DNA of 64,000 nucleotides from Mesoflavibacter profundi (GCF_014764305.1 NZ_CP061703.1:1129501-1193500), one strand, 5' to 3'; numbered from the stretch's first letter, positions 28,070-35,991 are shown. Numbers and translations are program-made. The notes: generated from the letters alone by a model not told the origin.

Positions 28070-28759
28070 TTACATACTATATTCGGGATAAGTGGTATTA
28101 AGCAAAGTTTCTGCTTTTTCTGGTATTAACTTAAAACTTATATAATTAATAAGATAAAACAATGTAAATACAGCTGCGGTAAGCACTACTAATTTAGAGT
28201 TAGAAATAAACACATCGCTCCAAGTAAAAATGTTGTAAAACTGAGATAAGAAAACAATTCCTACACTTCCGGCTTGTTTAAAGATTAGCTCTTCTAATAA
28301 CCATTTTTTGTTAGACAACTCACTTCTTCTTCTAAATTCTCTATTAAGCTGAATACTTTTATACAATGTCCAAATTGCTAAAACACCAAAAGTTATGAAG
28401 AAAAAATACTGAGCAAACCTTGAAGTAAAAGCTGTATAAAACATTAAAAACATAGTTAATGTTATCACTATTTTTGGGATAGAAAACCATTGCTTAAGCT
28501 CTGATAACAAATAGTTGTAATAGCGTTTATTCATTGCTTTTTGACGCTGCTCTACAACATCCATAAAACCAAAAACGCCAAACTTTTTAAAAGACTGGTC
28601 TCTTGCATCTTCAAACGACAAGTTAGGTTGTTCTTGCAATATAGTTTCAATATCATTAGCTAAATGGTCTACAAGTTCGGTTTGTAAATCGTAATGATAT
28701 ACATAATGATTTCTTGTAAACGCGTATAATTCTTGTATGTGTTCTTTTGTCAACTTCAA
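28070..28759 (-). CDS. Membrane protein with HAAS-like N-terminal domain (copy 2)
   Basis: 229 residues. The first 80 residues form a soluble helical domain with ELVDHLANDIETILQE and FGVFGFMDVVEQRQKA, the pattern (ExxDHLxxxxE ... FG) of the HAAS/DUF1700-type domain that often accompanies PadR regulators. Four membrane helices follow (about 95-112, 115-132, 160-178, 187-207). It is a paralogue of the next gene upstream. The start is a TTG at 28759, one base after the upstream stop; no ATG is near. A regulatory or signalling role with the ABC pair is inferred. Confidence 0.75.
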   Translation of the reverse strand: MKLTKEHIQELYAFTRNHYVYHYDLQTELVDHLANDIETILQEQPNLSFEDARDQSFKKFGVFGFMDVVEQRQKAMNKRYYNYLLSELKQWFSIPKIVITLTMFLMFYTAFTSRFAQYFFFITFGVLAIWTLYKSIQLNREFRRRSELSNKKWLLEELIFKQAGSVGIVFLSQFYNIFTWSDVFISNSKLVVLTAAVFTLFYLINYISFKLIPEKAETLLNTTYPEYSM

Positions 28760-28760
28760 A

Positions 28761-29390
28761 CTAATTAATCATTTTATAATAATTTGATATATCGTTCTTT
28801 TTCTTTAGTAAAACCATTAATCCAGACACATTAAACAATAATGCTATGTAAAAGTAAATTACAAAAAAAATAGGCTGTTCTAATAACGGTGTTTTAATAA
28901 TATTAGATAAATAAAGAAATAAAGAAGGCAATGCCATAATGGAGTATAATGGTTGTGCTATTTGCAATTTTTTAAAGTCTTTTTCTTTGTAAGATCTTTT
29001 AGCAAAACCTACCATATTTATAATAAAGATGGTTAATAGCAGACTTATAAATCCATTTTTTAATTGAGAAAAATTTACAAATGAATAAACGATTAAAAAG
29101 ATTAATACATTAAAAATTATAAACTTTGGTTTATAATAAAACTTAATTACTTGTTTTAATAATAATCGTTGATAGCTCCAATGGATAGATTTTTGTCTTT
29201 TAGTTTCAAAATCTTTAATAAATCTAACCTTAGTTTTTAGAAAATCTTCAAGTAAAATGTACTTACTCTCTTGTTCAAACTCTGTTGCTAAATGGTCTGT
29301 TAATTCTAACCTTACATCTATAAACTTAATATTAAGTTTTAGTAAAAAACATTCTATAAACTGTATGTCTTCTTTACTTAACGTCTGCAT
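28761..29390 (-). CDS. Membrane protein with HAAS-like N-terminal domain (copy 1)
   Basis: 209 residues. The N-terminal domain shares with its neighbour the blocks LSKEDIQ, DVRLELTDHLATEFE and KRQKSIHWSYQRLLL, and four membrane helices follow. The conserved FG of the second copy is not obvious here, so this copy is more diverged. Its ATG overlaps the padR stop (TAATG), so it is translated together with the regulator. Function unknown; in other bacteria PadR-linked HAAS proteins act in membrane stress or regulator sensing. Confidence 0.75.
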   Translation of the reverse strand: MQTLSKEDIQFIECFLLKLNIKFIDVRLELTDHLATEFEQESKYILLEDFLKTKVRFIKDFETKRQKSIHWSYQRLLLKQVIKFYYKPKFIIFNVLIFLIVYSFVNFSQLKNGFISLLLTIFIINMVGFAKRSYKEKDFKKLQIAQPLYSIMALPSLFLYLSNIIKTPLLEQPIFFVIYFYIALLFNVSGLMVLLKKKNDISNYYKMIN

Positions 29391-29728
29391 TATTCTAAAC
29401 TAAAATTAGGATTAACCAAAATTTGCATGGTTTTAATATACTCTTGTAATTCGTTTAATTTATTTACAGTTTCTGTAGTTCCTTTTTCTGTAAGTTTATA
29501 GTATTTACGTAAACGATTATCTACTTTTTGTACCTCAACTTCTAATAATCCATCTGCTTCTAATTTATGTAATGCAGGATACAATGCACCTTCGGTAATT
29601 TTAAGTTCGCCTTTAGTAATTTCTTTTACTTTCTGGGTAATCTCATAACCATACATCTTGTCACTTTCATTTAAAAGCTTTAAAATAATGGTAGTTAAAC
29701 TACCTTTATATAATTTGGAATTTGCCAT
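29390..29728 (-). CDS. PadR family transcriptional regulator
   Basis: 112 residues, the short (subfamily 2) PadR size: a winged helix-turn-helix (GSLTTIILKLLNESDKMYGY, EITQKVKEITKGELKITEGA, LYPALHKLEADGLLEVE) and one C-terminal dimerisation helix (about 88-106). PadR proteins are mostly repressors that let go of DNA on ligand binding. It heads an operon with two HAAS-like membrane proteins and an ABC exporter. A symmetrical double operator lies directly upstream (29738-29773) across its own promoter, so autorepression is expected. Confidence 0.95.
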   Translation of the reverse strand: MANSKLYKGSLTTIILKLLNESDKMYGYEITQKVKEITKGELKITEGALYPALHKLEADGLLEVEVQKVDNRLRKYYKLTEKGTTETVNKLNELQEYIKTMQILVNPNFSLE

Positions 29729-29732
29729 AAGT

Positions 29733-29740
29733 CAAATATA
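29733..29740 (-). promoter_or_regulatory. Bacteroidota -7 element for the padR operon
   Basis: Minus strand TATATTTG, a perfect TAnnTTTG match, ends 4 bases before the padR ATG, leaving essentially no leader. It overlaps the inner edge of the operator at 29738-29773. Confidence 0.6.
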
Positions 29741-29773
29741 CATAAAATTCTTATGCATAATAATCTTATGTAT
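29738..29773. promoter_or_regulatory. Symmetrical double operator, probably for PadR
   Basis: Three blocks share one axis of symmetry: ATACATAA (29738-29745), TTATGCATAA (29751-29760, itself a perfect palindrome) and TTATGTAT (29766-29773), separated by 5 bases on each side. This gives two overlapping dyads of the form ATRCATAA-N5-TTATGYAT. The family's known sites have ATGT/ACAT-type half-sites with similar spacing, which fits. The site covers the padR promoter from the -7 box back towards -33. Confidence 0.75.
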
Positions 29774-29815
29774 TAATTTTTTAATAATTCTACCTTAAGA
29801 CAATTTATGCTTCAT

Positions 29816-29823
29816 TATTTTTG
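29816..29823 (+). promoter_or_regulatory. Bacteroidota -7 element for the reductase gene
   Basis: TATTTTTG, a perfect TAnnTTTG match, 17 bases before the ATG at 29841. It lies 42 bases outside the PadR-type operator, so this gene need not be controlled by it. Confidence 0.55.
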
Positions 29824-29840
29824 CAAAAAACAATACAATT

Positions 29841-30899
29841 ATGTCTCAATTTAATACCCTAACTATACAAGATATTACGCGTCAAACCGATAAATGTGTT
29901 GCAATAACTTTTAATGTGCCAGATCATTTAAAGGATTATTATCAATTTAAAGCAGGACAATACATTACTTTAAAAACCACGTTAAATGGTGCTGAAGTAA
30001 GACGTGATTATTCTTTATGTACATCGCCTTCTAGCGGAAAATTAACCGTTGCTGTTAAAGAAGTAGAAAGCGGTACATTTTCTAAATACGCCAATCAAAC
30101 TTTAAAAGTTGGAGATACTTTAGACGTTGCAAAACCACAAGGTCGATTTACTTTTACGCCAGACACTTCAAAAACTAGAACCATTGCTGCATTTGCTGCA
30201 GGAAGCGGAATTACTCCAGTTTTAAGCATTTTAAAAACTGTATTAGAGGAAGAACCAAATAGTAAATTTGTGCTTGTCTACGGTAACAAAACATTAAACG
30301 ATACCATTTTTTTAAATGAACTTTTAGATATTCAAAATCAATATAGTGACCGTTTGACTATACAATTTGTTTACAGTCAATCCCAAGAAACAGACGCTCT
30401 TTTTGGTAGAATTGAAAAAAGCACAGTAAACTTTATTGTAAAAAATAAATACAAAGAAGAAGTTATAGATGCTTTTTACCTTTGTGGACCAGAAGGTATG
30501 ATTAACACAGTAAAAGACGTGTTAGCAGAAAATAATATTGAAGATGATAACATATTTTTTGAATTATTTTCTTCTAAAACCGAAGTTCCTGTAGAAGAAG
30601 TTGAAGCTATTAGCAACGGTAATTCTAAAATTACAATTATTGTAGATGATGAAGAGAAAACTTTTACAATGCCACAAACTCAATCTGTTTTAGAAGCTGC
30701 TTTAGATCATGATTTAGATGCACCTTATTCTTGTCAAGGTGGAATATGTAGTAGTTGTATAGCAAGAGTTAAAGACGGTAAAGCTACAATGCGACAAAAC
30801 AACATTTTAACAGATAATGAAGTTGCAGAAGGACTAATATTAACTTGCCAAGCACATCCAACATCTGCATCGATTATTGTGGATTATGATGATGTTTAA
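29841..30899 (+). CDS. Flavin reductase with C-terminal plant-type 2Fe-2S ferredoxin domain (PaaE-like)
   Basis: 352 residues in three domains. The FAD domain (1-105) has RRDYSL (54-59), the RxYS flavin motif. The NAD(P)H domain (about 110-235) has FAAGSGITPVLSIL and ends with YLCGPEGM. The ferredoxin domain (about 260-352) binds a 2Fe-2S cluster through Cys298, Cys303, Cys306 and Cys336 (SCQGGICSSC ... TCQAHP). The order matches the reductase subunit of phenylacetyl-CoA epoxygenase (PaaE) and related ferredoxin-NADP-type reductases. No paaABCD genes are nearby, so a general electron-donor role, for instance to a desaturase or oxygenase, is at least as likely. Confidence 0.9.
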   Translation: MSQFNTLTIQDITRQTDKCVAITFNVPDHLKDYYQFKAGQYITLKTTLNGAEVRRDYSLCTSPSSGKLTVAVKEVESGTFSKYANQTLKVGDTLDVAKPQGRFTFTPDTSKTRTIAAFAAGSGITPVLSILKTVLEEEPNSKFVLVYGNKTLNDTIFLNELLDIQNQYSDRLTIQFVYSQSQETDALFGRIEKSTVNFIVKNKYKEEVIDAFYLCGPEGMINTVKDVLAENNIEDDNIFFELFSSKTEVPVEEVEAISNGNSKITIIVDDEEKTFTMPQTQSVLEAALDHDLDAPYSCQGGICSSCIARVKDGKATMRQNNILTDNEVAEGLILTCQAHPTSASIIVDYDDV

Positions 30900-31087
30900 T
30901 CGCTTTATCGATTAAATGTGTATTTTGTCGATTTTACTAACTTAACTAATCGTACTTTTTAAAGTAAATCATTAATCTGTTACTTTAGCAGCAGATTATA
31001 ATGCTACAATGTGTTAGTTTAAGGGATAATATTAATATTTATTAGTAGTTACAATCTACAAGCCTCAAAGTCTTTTTTGAGGCTTTT
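30900..31087 (+). other. 188-base intergenic region with a possible small transcript
   Basis: No open frame of note. The stretch holds a weak promoter-like box TACTTTAG at 30981-30988 (one mismatch to TAnnTTTG) and ends in a strong terminator at 31060-31089. The hairpin may end a long 3' untranslated region of the reductase gene or a separate RNA of about 95 bases. The sequence alone does not decide. Confidence 0.35.
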
Positions 31088-31089
31088 TT
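31060..31089 (+). terminator. Rho-independent terminator
   Basis: A perfect 10-bp stem (AAGCCTCAAA at 31060-31069, TTTGAGGCTT at 31076-31085) is followed by T to 31089. Only the plus strand has a T-run after the stem, so it does not serve the convergent GT9 gene. Confidence 0.88.
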
Positions 31090-32107
31090 AGTTATTAACA
31101 ATGGTATTTATTGTATTTACAATTGTTTTCACTTCAATATTACCAGCAGCATTTTTATAGTTTAACGGATATTTATTCCCATAAATAGAAGTAGGTATTT
31201 TAGGATAAATGGTTCTATCTGGTACTAAATGATTTTTTAAAGGTGTATTAAACGCTGTAAATCCAGCATACGGATGTGTTACGCCCCAAATTGTAACCAC
31301 TTGTATTCCGTACATGGCTGCAATATGTGCGTTACCAGAATCCATTGCAAGCATAAGATCTAGATTAGAAATTAAATCTAATTCTTTTTCAAAAGATAAT
31401 TGTCCAGCTATAACATGAGTGTTTTGTAAATTTTTAGCTAAAGTGTTTAGCTGTTCAGCTTCATTTTTTGCGCCAAATAAAAATACTTCAAAATGCATAT
31501 TTAAGTTAGAAACAACCTCTTTCATCTTAGATAAAGGATACATTTTTGAAGGGTATTGTGCAAAAGGCGCAATACCAATCCATTTTTTATTAGATGGATG
31601 GATTTGTTTTACAATTACTTCTGGTATTGGTTGTCTTTTAGGAAATGTTGGATTTGATAAGTCTAAAGAATAGCCCAATTTTATAAACACATCGGCATAT
31701 CTTTGGTGTGTTGTTTTTAAAGGTGTAAAATTTTCACCTTTAATTAATGCCTTCTTCTCTGCTCTTCCTTTATCGATTTGCACAAACGTCTTATTAAAGA
31801 AAAATAACTTTAAAATTTTAGTACGTAAAACATTATGTAAATCGGCAACTTTATCAATGTTTAGCGCTTTTAATTCTTTATACAGTTTATACAACCCAAA
31901 AATGCCTTTATGCTTTTGTTTATCGTCAAAAATAAATACCGAAGTATTGGGTAAATCTTTAAAAAAAGGCGCAAAAAAAGGTCGCGTTAACACCGTTAAC
32001 TTGACCTTTGGATGTTGTTGTGTAAATGCACGTAACACAGGAACTGTCATAGCAACATCGCCCATTGCAGAGAGACGAATAACTAATATATGCTGTGTTT
32101 TTGGCAT
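31088..32107 (-). CDS. Glycosyltransferase family 9 (heptosyltransferase-like)
   Basis: 339 residues, the GT-B size for LPS heptosyltransferases. It opens with HILVIRLSAMGDVAMTVPVL, the usual GT9 start, and has WIGIAPFAQYPSKMYP and the donor-site region DLMLAMDSGNAHIAAMYGIQ (DSG-x-H) in the C-terminal half. It probably adds a sugar to the lipid A core on the cytoplasmic face of the inner membrane. The sugar may not be heptose, since flavobacterial cores differ. The DUF4254 gene lies 23 bases upstream on the same strand, a pairing I have seen often in this family. Confidence 0.9.
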   Translation of the reverse strand: MPKTQHILVIRLSAMGDVAMTVPVLRAFTQQHPKVKLTVLTRPFFAPFFKDLPNTSVFIFDDKQKHKGIFGLYKLYKELKALNIDKVADLHNVLRTKILKLFFFNKTFVQIDKGRAEKKALIKGENFTPLKTTHQRYADVFIKLGYSLDLSNPTFPKRQPIPEVIVKQIHPSNKKWIGIAPFAQYPSKMYPLSKMKEVVSNLNMHFEVFLFGAKNEAEQLNTLAKNLQNTHVIAGQLSFEKELDLISNLDLMLAMDSGNAHIAAMYGIQVVTIWGVTHPYAGFTAFNTPLKNHLVPDRTIYPKIPTSIYGNKYPLNYKNAAGNIEVKTIVNTINTIVNN

Positions 32108-32130
32108 TTCAACTTATATTTTAAGTGAAA

Positions 32131-32739
32131 TTATTTTTGATTTCTTAACACAGGATTAAGCTCGTCGTCGTTATACATTTTCATTTGCTTGTATACTTTC
32201 ATATACTTATCTCCTTTAGAAATATCGTCTAAAAGTGTATCTATAGCTGTGCTTAAATCTACACGTTGCTCTAATAATACGTCAAGTTTTTTCTGGCAAG
32301 CATCTCTATGTGCTTCAGTTGCATCTTCACGTGTTGCTTCCTCGTGCATGTGATAAATTTTTAATGCTAAGATTGATAATCTATCAATTCCCCAAGCTGG
32401 ACTTTCGGTATTTATAGTTGCGTCTGCTTTAGGTGTAACGTCTTTATATTTTTCTAAAAAGTAACTATCAATATACTCTACCATATCTGTTCTGTCTTGG
32501 TTAGAGGCATCAATTTGTCTTTTTAATTTTAATGCTGCTACAGGATCTATTTGCGGATCTCTAATAATATCTTCGTAATGCCACTGTACAGTATCTATCC
32601 AACATTTTCTGTAAAGTAAATGTTCTAATAAGTTAGTTTTTTCGTCATAAATATTAGTAAACGGTTGATCTACTGTATTTATAACATGGTATTTTTCAAT
32701 TACATCTTGAAAGATTTTATTCGCTTTATCTGTAAACAT
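32131..32739 (-). CDS. DUF4254 family protein
   Basis: 202 residues, soluble, all helical in appearance, no signal peptide. Conserved-looking stretches are DTVQWHYEDIIRDPQIDPVA, WGIDRLSILALKIYHM and the acidic/His-rich HEEATREDATEAHRDAC. I recognise DUF4254, which in Bacteroidota tends to sit next to GT9 genes. The clustered His and acidic residues might bind metal, which is speculation. It is the first gene of a two-gene leftward unit; a 16-bp dyad at 32755-32770 lies 15 bases upstream. Confidence 0.82.
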   Translation of the reverse strand: MFTDKANKIFQDVIEKYHVINTVDQPFTNIYDEKTNLLEHLLYRKCWIDTVQWHYEDIIRDPQIDPVAALKLKRQIDASNQDRTDMVEYIDSYFLEKYKDVTPKADATINTESPAWGIDRLSILALKIYHMHEEATREDATEAHRDACQKKLDVLLEQRVDLSTAIDTLLDDISKGDKYMKVYKQMKMYNDDELNPVLRNQK

Positions 32740-32754
32740 AGTTTGTTATTTAAG

Positions 32755-32770
32755 TGCGTAAAATTACGCA
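32755..32770. promoter_or_regulatory. 16-bp dyad TGCGTAA-AA-TTACGCA, candidate operator
   Basis: Perfect 7-bp arms with a 2-base centre, 15 bases upstream of the DUF4254 start and 81 bases upstream of the upp ATG. It overlaps the minus-strand TAATTTTA, a one-mismatch -7 box for DUF4254. Which protein would bind is unknown. Confidence 0.4.
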
Positions 32771-32818
32771 TTTTAAAATAAAATAGCCTTATCCTAAAAC
32801 GGCTTTAATAAATAATAA

Positions 32819-32826
32819 TAAATTTG
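32819..32826 (+). promoter_or_regulatory. Bacteroidota -7 element for upp
   Basis: TAAATTTG, a perfect TAnnTTTG match, 25 bases before the ATG at 32852. No -33 TTG at the expected spacing. Confidence 0.5.
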
Positions 32827-32851
32827 CATTTCAACTTAATAGTTTTCTAAA

Positions 32852-33511
32852 ATGATTGTTCATAATTTATCTGAAAAAAATTCGATTATTAATCAATTTA
32901 TCGCCGAGTTAAGAGATGTAAATGTCCAAAAAGACAGCATGCGATTTAGACGAAATATAGAGCGCATAGGTGAAATATTAAGTTACGAAATGAGTAAGAC
33001 TTTAAACTATACAAACAAAACCATCACTACGCCATTAGCAGAGATGGATGTTAAAACTTACGTTAACGATCTTGTATTATGCTCTGTCTTACGTGCTGGC
33101 GTACCTTTACACAATGGATTATTAAACTATTTTGATGCTGCAGAAAATGCGTTTATTTCTGCATACAGACATCACAAAGACAATCCAGATTCTTTTGAAA
33201 TTGTTGTTGAATATTTAGCTTGTCCAGATTTAAATAACAAAACTTTAATCTTGGCAGATCCAATGCTAGCTACAGGACAATCTTTAGTTGCTACTTATAA
33301 AGCTTTACAACCTTTTGGAGTACCAAAAAACTTACACATCTTTGCTGTTCTTGGCGCGAAAGAAGGTGTAGATTATTTAGAAAAGCACTTGCCAAAAGAT
33401 GCACATTTATGGATTGCGACAGTAGACAAAGAATTAAACAGTAAAGGCTATATCGTACCTGGTTTAGGCGATGCAGGAGATTTAGCTTTTGGCGAAAAAC
33501 TACAACATTAA
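32852..33511 (+). CDS. upp: Uracil phosphoribosyltransferase
   Basis: 219 residues. It joins uracil and PRPP to UMP in pyrimidine salvage. The PRPP-binding loop is LADPMLATGQSLV; further conserved blocks are SVLRAGVPLHNGLLNYF and the uracil-binding C-terminus GYIVPGLGDAGDLAFGE. Full length for the family. Its 3' end overlaps the convergent DUF6427 gene by 12 bases. Confidence 0.94.
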   Translation: MIVHNLSEKNSIINQFIAELRDVNVQKDSMRFRRNIERIGEILSYEMSKTLNYTNKTITTPLAEMDVKTYVNDLVLCSVLRAGVPLHNGLLNYFDAAENAFISAYRHHKDNPDSFEIVVEYLACPDLNNKTLILADPMLATGQSLVATYKALQPFGVPKNLHIFAVLGAKEGVDYLEKHLPKDAHLWIATVDKELNSKGYIVPGLGDAGDLAFGEKLQH

Positions 33512-34423
33512 TAATAGTATTGGTACAACTACAATTAAAGCTAAAAAGGTTTCTTTAAACCATTTTTCTTTGATTGTTTCTATATAATTCATAAAAATAA
33601 CAGCAAGTGGCGAAAACAGATACAAAAATTCGCTACCATTTTTATTTGGCGCAATTACAACAATACAACTAGCCAATATACAAGCGGCAAACATTATTTT
33701 ATATGATGGTCTATAACTACGCATTTTCTTTTTAATGTCTGCTAAGTAAAATAAAGACGACCATAACCCAAAAGACAACAGCAATGTTATTGCACCAATA
33801 AACTGAAACGAATTATAAGCCGTATAATTAAAATTTACACTAAAATTTTGAGGTAATAATGAAGTAAAATCTTCATGCAAAATTACTGATAATGCTACCA
33901 AAATTATCGCAACACATAAGAGTCCTAAAAATGGAATAATGTATAATTGAAATTTAGTTTCAGAAAAAAATAATAATGCAATAATTATTAGCGGAAAAAA
34001 CAAAATAGACCAGAAATAAAATACCGAAGATAAACCAATTAAAAATCCTGCATCAAATACTTTTTTAATTAAATCTTTTTTAGACCTAACACTTATAATT
34101 CGTCTTAAAGCCAATAAAATAAACAGATTAGACGCAATAATTTTTATTGACAAAAATGATTGAGGTAATGCAAGAAAAAATAATGCAACAACTAAAATCT
34201 CATAATTATTTTGTTGCGATAGTCCATTTTTTAAGACAATAAAATTTAAAATAAGCACACTAAAAAAAGCGCCAAGAAAAGCAAAGATATGCTCCACTAA
34301 TCCATTAGAATTATTGCTAAAAAAGTTAAACTTAAAACCCAAAACTAAGTAAGCAATTAACATAATACTAAAGACTATTATGTAATTAATTGGTTTTGAT
34401 TTACTAAAAATTGTTGTAATCAT
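33500..34423 (-). CDS. DUF6427-like polytopic membrane protein
   Basis: 307 residues from the ATG at 34423; an in-frame upstream ATG at 34459 would add 12 residues and run into the promoter region of the divergent gene, so I prefer the internal start. About nine hydrophobic helices and no soluble domain. I believe it is DUF6427, a flavobacterial family of unknown function with polyprenyl-glycosyltransferase-like helix spacing. It lies convergent to upp and head to head with a DUF6341 gene, an arrangement that seems conserved. Confidence 0.75.
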   Translation of the reverse strand: MITTIFSKSKPINYIIVFSIMLIAYLVLGFKFNFFSNNSNGLVEHIFAFLGAFFSVLILNFIVLKNGLSQQNNYEILVVALFFLALPQSFLSIKIIASNLFILLALRRIISVRSKKDLIKKVFDAGFLIGLSSVFYFWSILFFPLIIIALLFFSETKFQLYIIPFLGLLCVAIILVALSVILHEDFTSLLPQNFSVNFNYTAYNSFQFIGAITLLLSFGLWSSLFYLADIKKKMRSYRPSYKIMFAACILASCIVVIAPNKNGSEFLYLFSPLAVIFMNYIETIKEKWFKETFLALIVVVPILLLML

Positions 34424-34443
34424 TAACTCTTTTTGTATTTTTG
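34414..34443 (+). promoter_or_regulatory. Promoter TTG-N19-TATTTTTG for the DUF6341 gene
   Basis: TTG at 34414-34416 and TATTTTTG at 34436-34443, 19 bases apart, the proper Bacteroidota spacing. It overlaps the start codon region of the divergent DUF6427 gene. The leader to the ATG at 34462 is short. Confidence 0.7.
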
Positions 34444-34461
34444 CTGTATAAATATACAATC

Positions 34462-34689
34462 ATGAAAGATTTTTTTAACGCAATACAAGATTTATTTGTT
34501 AACGTATTATTTGCTCCTTTAGATGCATTAAGAAACTTAGAACTTGAAAATTGGTGGGCAGCCAATATCATGAACTGGTTATTTATGATTATAGGATTTG
34601 TTGCTTTTGTTTACTGGATGAAGCAATTAAAAATATTTAACGATAACAACGAAGAGGATAAAAGTATCTCGTCTCATTCTTTTTTATAA
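34462..34689 (+). CDS. DUF6341-like small membrane protein
   Basis: 75 residues from the ATG at 34462; an in-frame TTG at 34441 lies inside the promoter box. One membrane helix (about 34-54, NIMNWLFMIIGFVAFVYWMK) follows a short amphipathic N-terminus with LFAPLDALRNLELENWW; the C-terminus is polar and Ser-rich. I recognise it as DUF6341. It is divergent from the DUF6427 gene and overlaps purD at the 3' end by 6 bases. Function unknown. Confidence 0.78.
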   Translation: MKDFFNAIQDLFVNVLFAPLDALRNLELENWWAANIMNWLFMIIGFVAFVYWMKQLKIFNDNNEEDKSISSHSFL

Positions 34690-35958
34690 GTCGAAACCAA
34701 TATCCTTACGATAATACATCTTATCAAACTTTAGATTATTTTCTATAGTTTGGTAAGATTTTTTTATGGCCTCTTGATACGTTTCTCCGTAACTTGTAAC
34801 TGCCATAACACGTCCGCCAGACGTTACTATTTTACCGTCTTTTTCTTGTGCTCCAGCATGAAATAAAATAGACTCTGTTGGCTTTTCTACTCCAAAAATT
34901 TCTTTTCCTTTTTCGTAAGCTTCAGGATATCCGCCAGACACTAACATGATTGTTGTTGCTGCTCTTTGATCTACTTCTAAAATGATTTTATCTAAAGTTT
35001 GAGTCGCTATAGCATCCATCAAAACGACAAAGTCGTTTTTAAGTCTTGGTAGAACTACTTCGGTTTCTGGATCACCCATACGCACGTTATACTCTATCAC
35101 TTTAGGATCGTCACCAACTTTAATTAAGCCAATAAACACAAACCCTTTGTATGGCAAATTGTCTTTTTGTAAACCTTCAATAGTTGGTTTTACAATTTGG
35201 TTTTCAATTTTATCTAAAAACGCTTGATCTGCGAATGGTACAGGAGATACTGCACCCATTCCGCCAGTATTTAAACCTGTATCACCTTCTCCAATACGCT
35301 TATAATCTTTTGCTGTTGGAAGTATTTTATAATTTTTACCATCGGTTAAAACAAAACAGCTTAATTCTATGCCGTCTAAAAACTCTTCGATAACTACTTT
35401 GGTACTAGCATCGCCAAATTTAGCATCTACAAGCATACTTTTTAGTTCGGCTTTAGCTTCATCTAAATCATTTAAAATCACAACACCTTTACCTGCTGCT
35501 AATCCGTCTGCTTTTAAAACGTAAGGCGGATTTAAAGTCTCTAAAAACGCATAGCCTTCTTCTACATTTTGCGCATTAAAACTTTGGTATGCTGCAGTAG
35601 GAATGTTGTGTCTAAATAAAAATTCTTTAGCAAATTCTTTACTACCTTCTAATGTTGCTGCTGCTTTTTGTGGTCCGATTACAGCTACATTTTTAAGCTC
35701 TTCGTCTGCTAAAAAATAATCATGAACACCTTGCACTAAAGGATCTTCTGGTCCAACAATAACCATTTCTATATTGTTGTTTAGTACTACGTCTTTTATG
35801 GCTGGAAAATCGGTTACCGAAACTGGTACATTTTTAGCAATTTTTGCAGTTCCAGAGTTTCCTGGTGCTACAAAAAGGTTACCACATTTTTCGCTTTGCG
35901 CTAATTTCCAAGTTATTGTATGTTCTCTTCCACCAGAACCTAATACTAAAATATTCAT
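34684..35958 (-). CDS. purD: Phosphoribosylamine-glycine ligase (GAR synthetase)
   Basis: 424 residues, normal length. It couples phosphoribosylamine and glycine with ATP, the second step of purine synthesis. The N-terminal domain begins VLGSGGREHTITWKL. The ATP-grasp core has VLKADGLAAGKGVVI and VIEEFLDGIELSCFVLTDG. The family signature RMGDPETEVVLPRL is in the second half. No other pur gene is nearby. A promoter box lies 26 bases upstream. Confidence 0.97.
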   Translation of the reverse strand: MNILVLGSGGREHTITWKLAQSEKCGNLFVAPGNSGTAKIAKNVPVSVTDFPAIKDVVLNNNIEMVIVGPEDPLVQGVHDYFLADEELKNVAVIGPQKAAATLEGSKEFAKEFLFRHNIPTAAYQSFNAQNVEEGYAFLETLNPPYVLKADGLAAGKGVVILNDLDEAKAELKSMLVDAKFGDASTKVVIEEFLDGIELSCFVLTDGKNYKILPTAKDYKRIGEGDTGLNTGGMGAVSPVPFADQAFLDKIENQIVKPTIEGLQKDNLPYKGFVFIGLIKVGDDPKVIEYNVRMGDPETEVVLPRLKNDFVVLMDAIATQTLDKIILEVDQRAATTIMLVSGGYPEAYEKGKEIFGVEKPTESILFHAGAQEKDGKIVTSGGRVMAVTSYGETYQEAIKKSYQTIENNLKFDKMYYRKDIGFDL

Positions 35959-35983
35959 GAGTTGATTGTTGTGTTGTTTGGCA

Positions 35984-35991
35984 CAAAAATA
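35984..35991 (-). promoter_or_regulatory. Bacteroidota -7 element for purD
   Basis: Minus strand TATTTTTG, a perfect TAnnTTTG match, 25 bases before the purD ATG. I see no purine-responsive leader structure between it and the start. Confidence 0.5.

Noticed and set aside
29816-29823. Control of the reductase gene by the PadR-type operator
   Set aside because: The operator ends 42 bases upstream of this promoter box, so direct repression is not supported.
29841-30899. Phenylacetate degradation (PaaE) pathway
   Set aside because: Only the reductase-like gene and a distant CapK-like ligase are present; no paaABCD genes are nearby.
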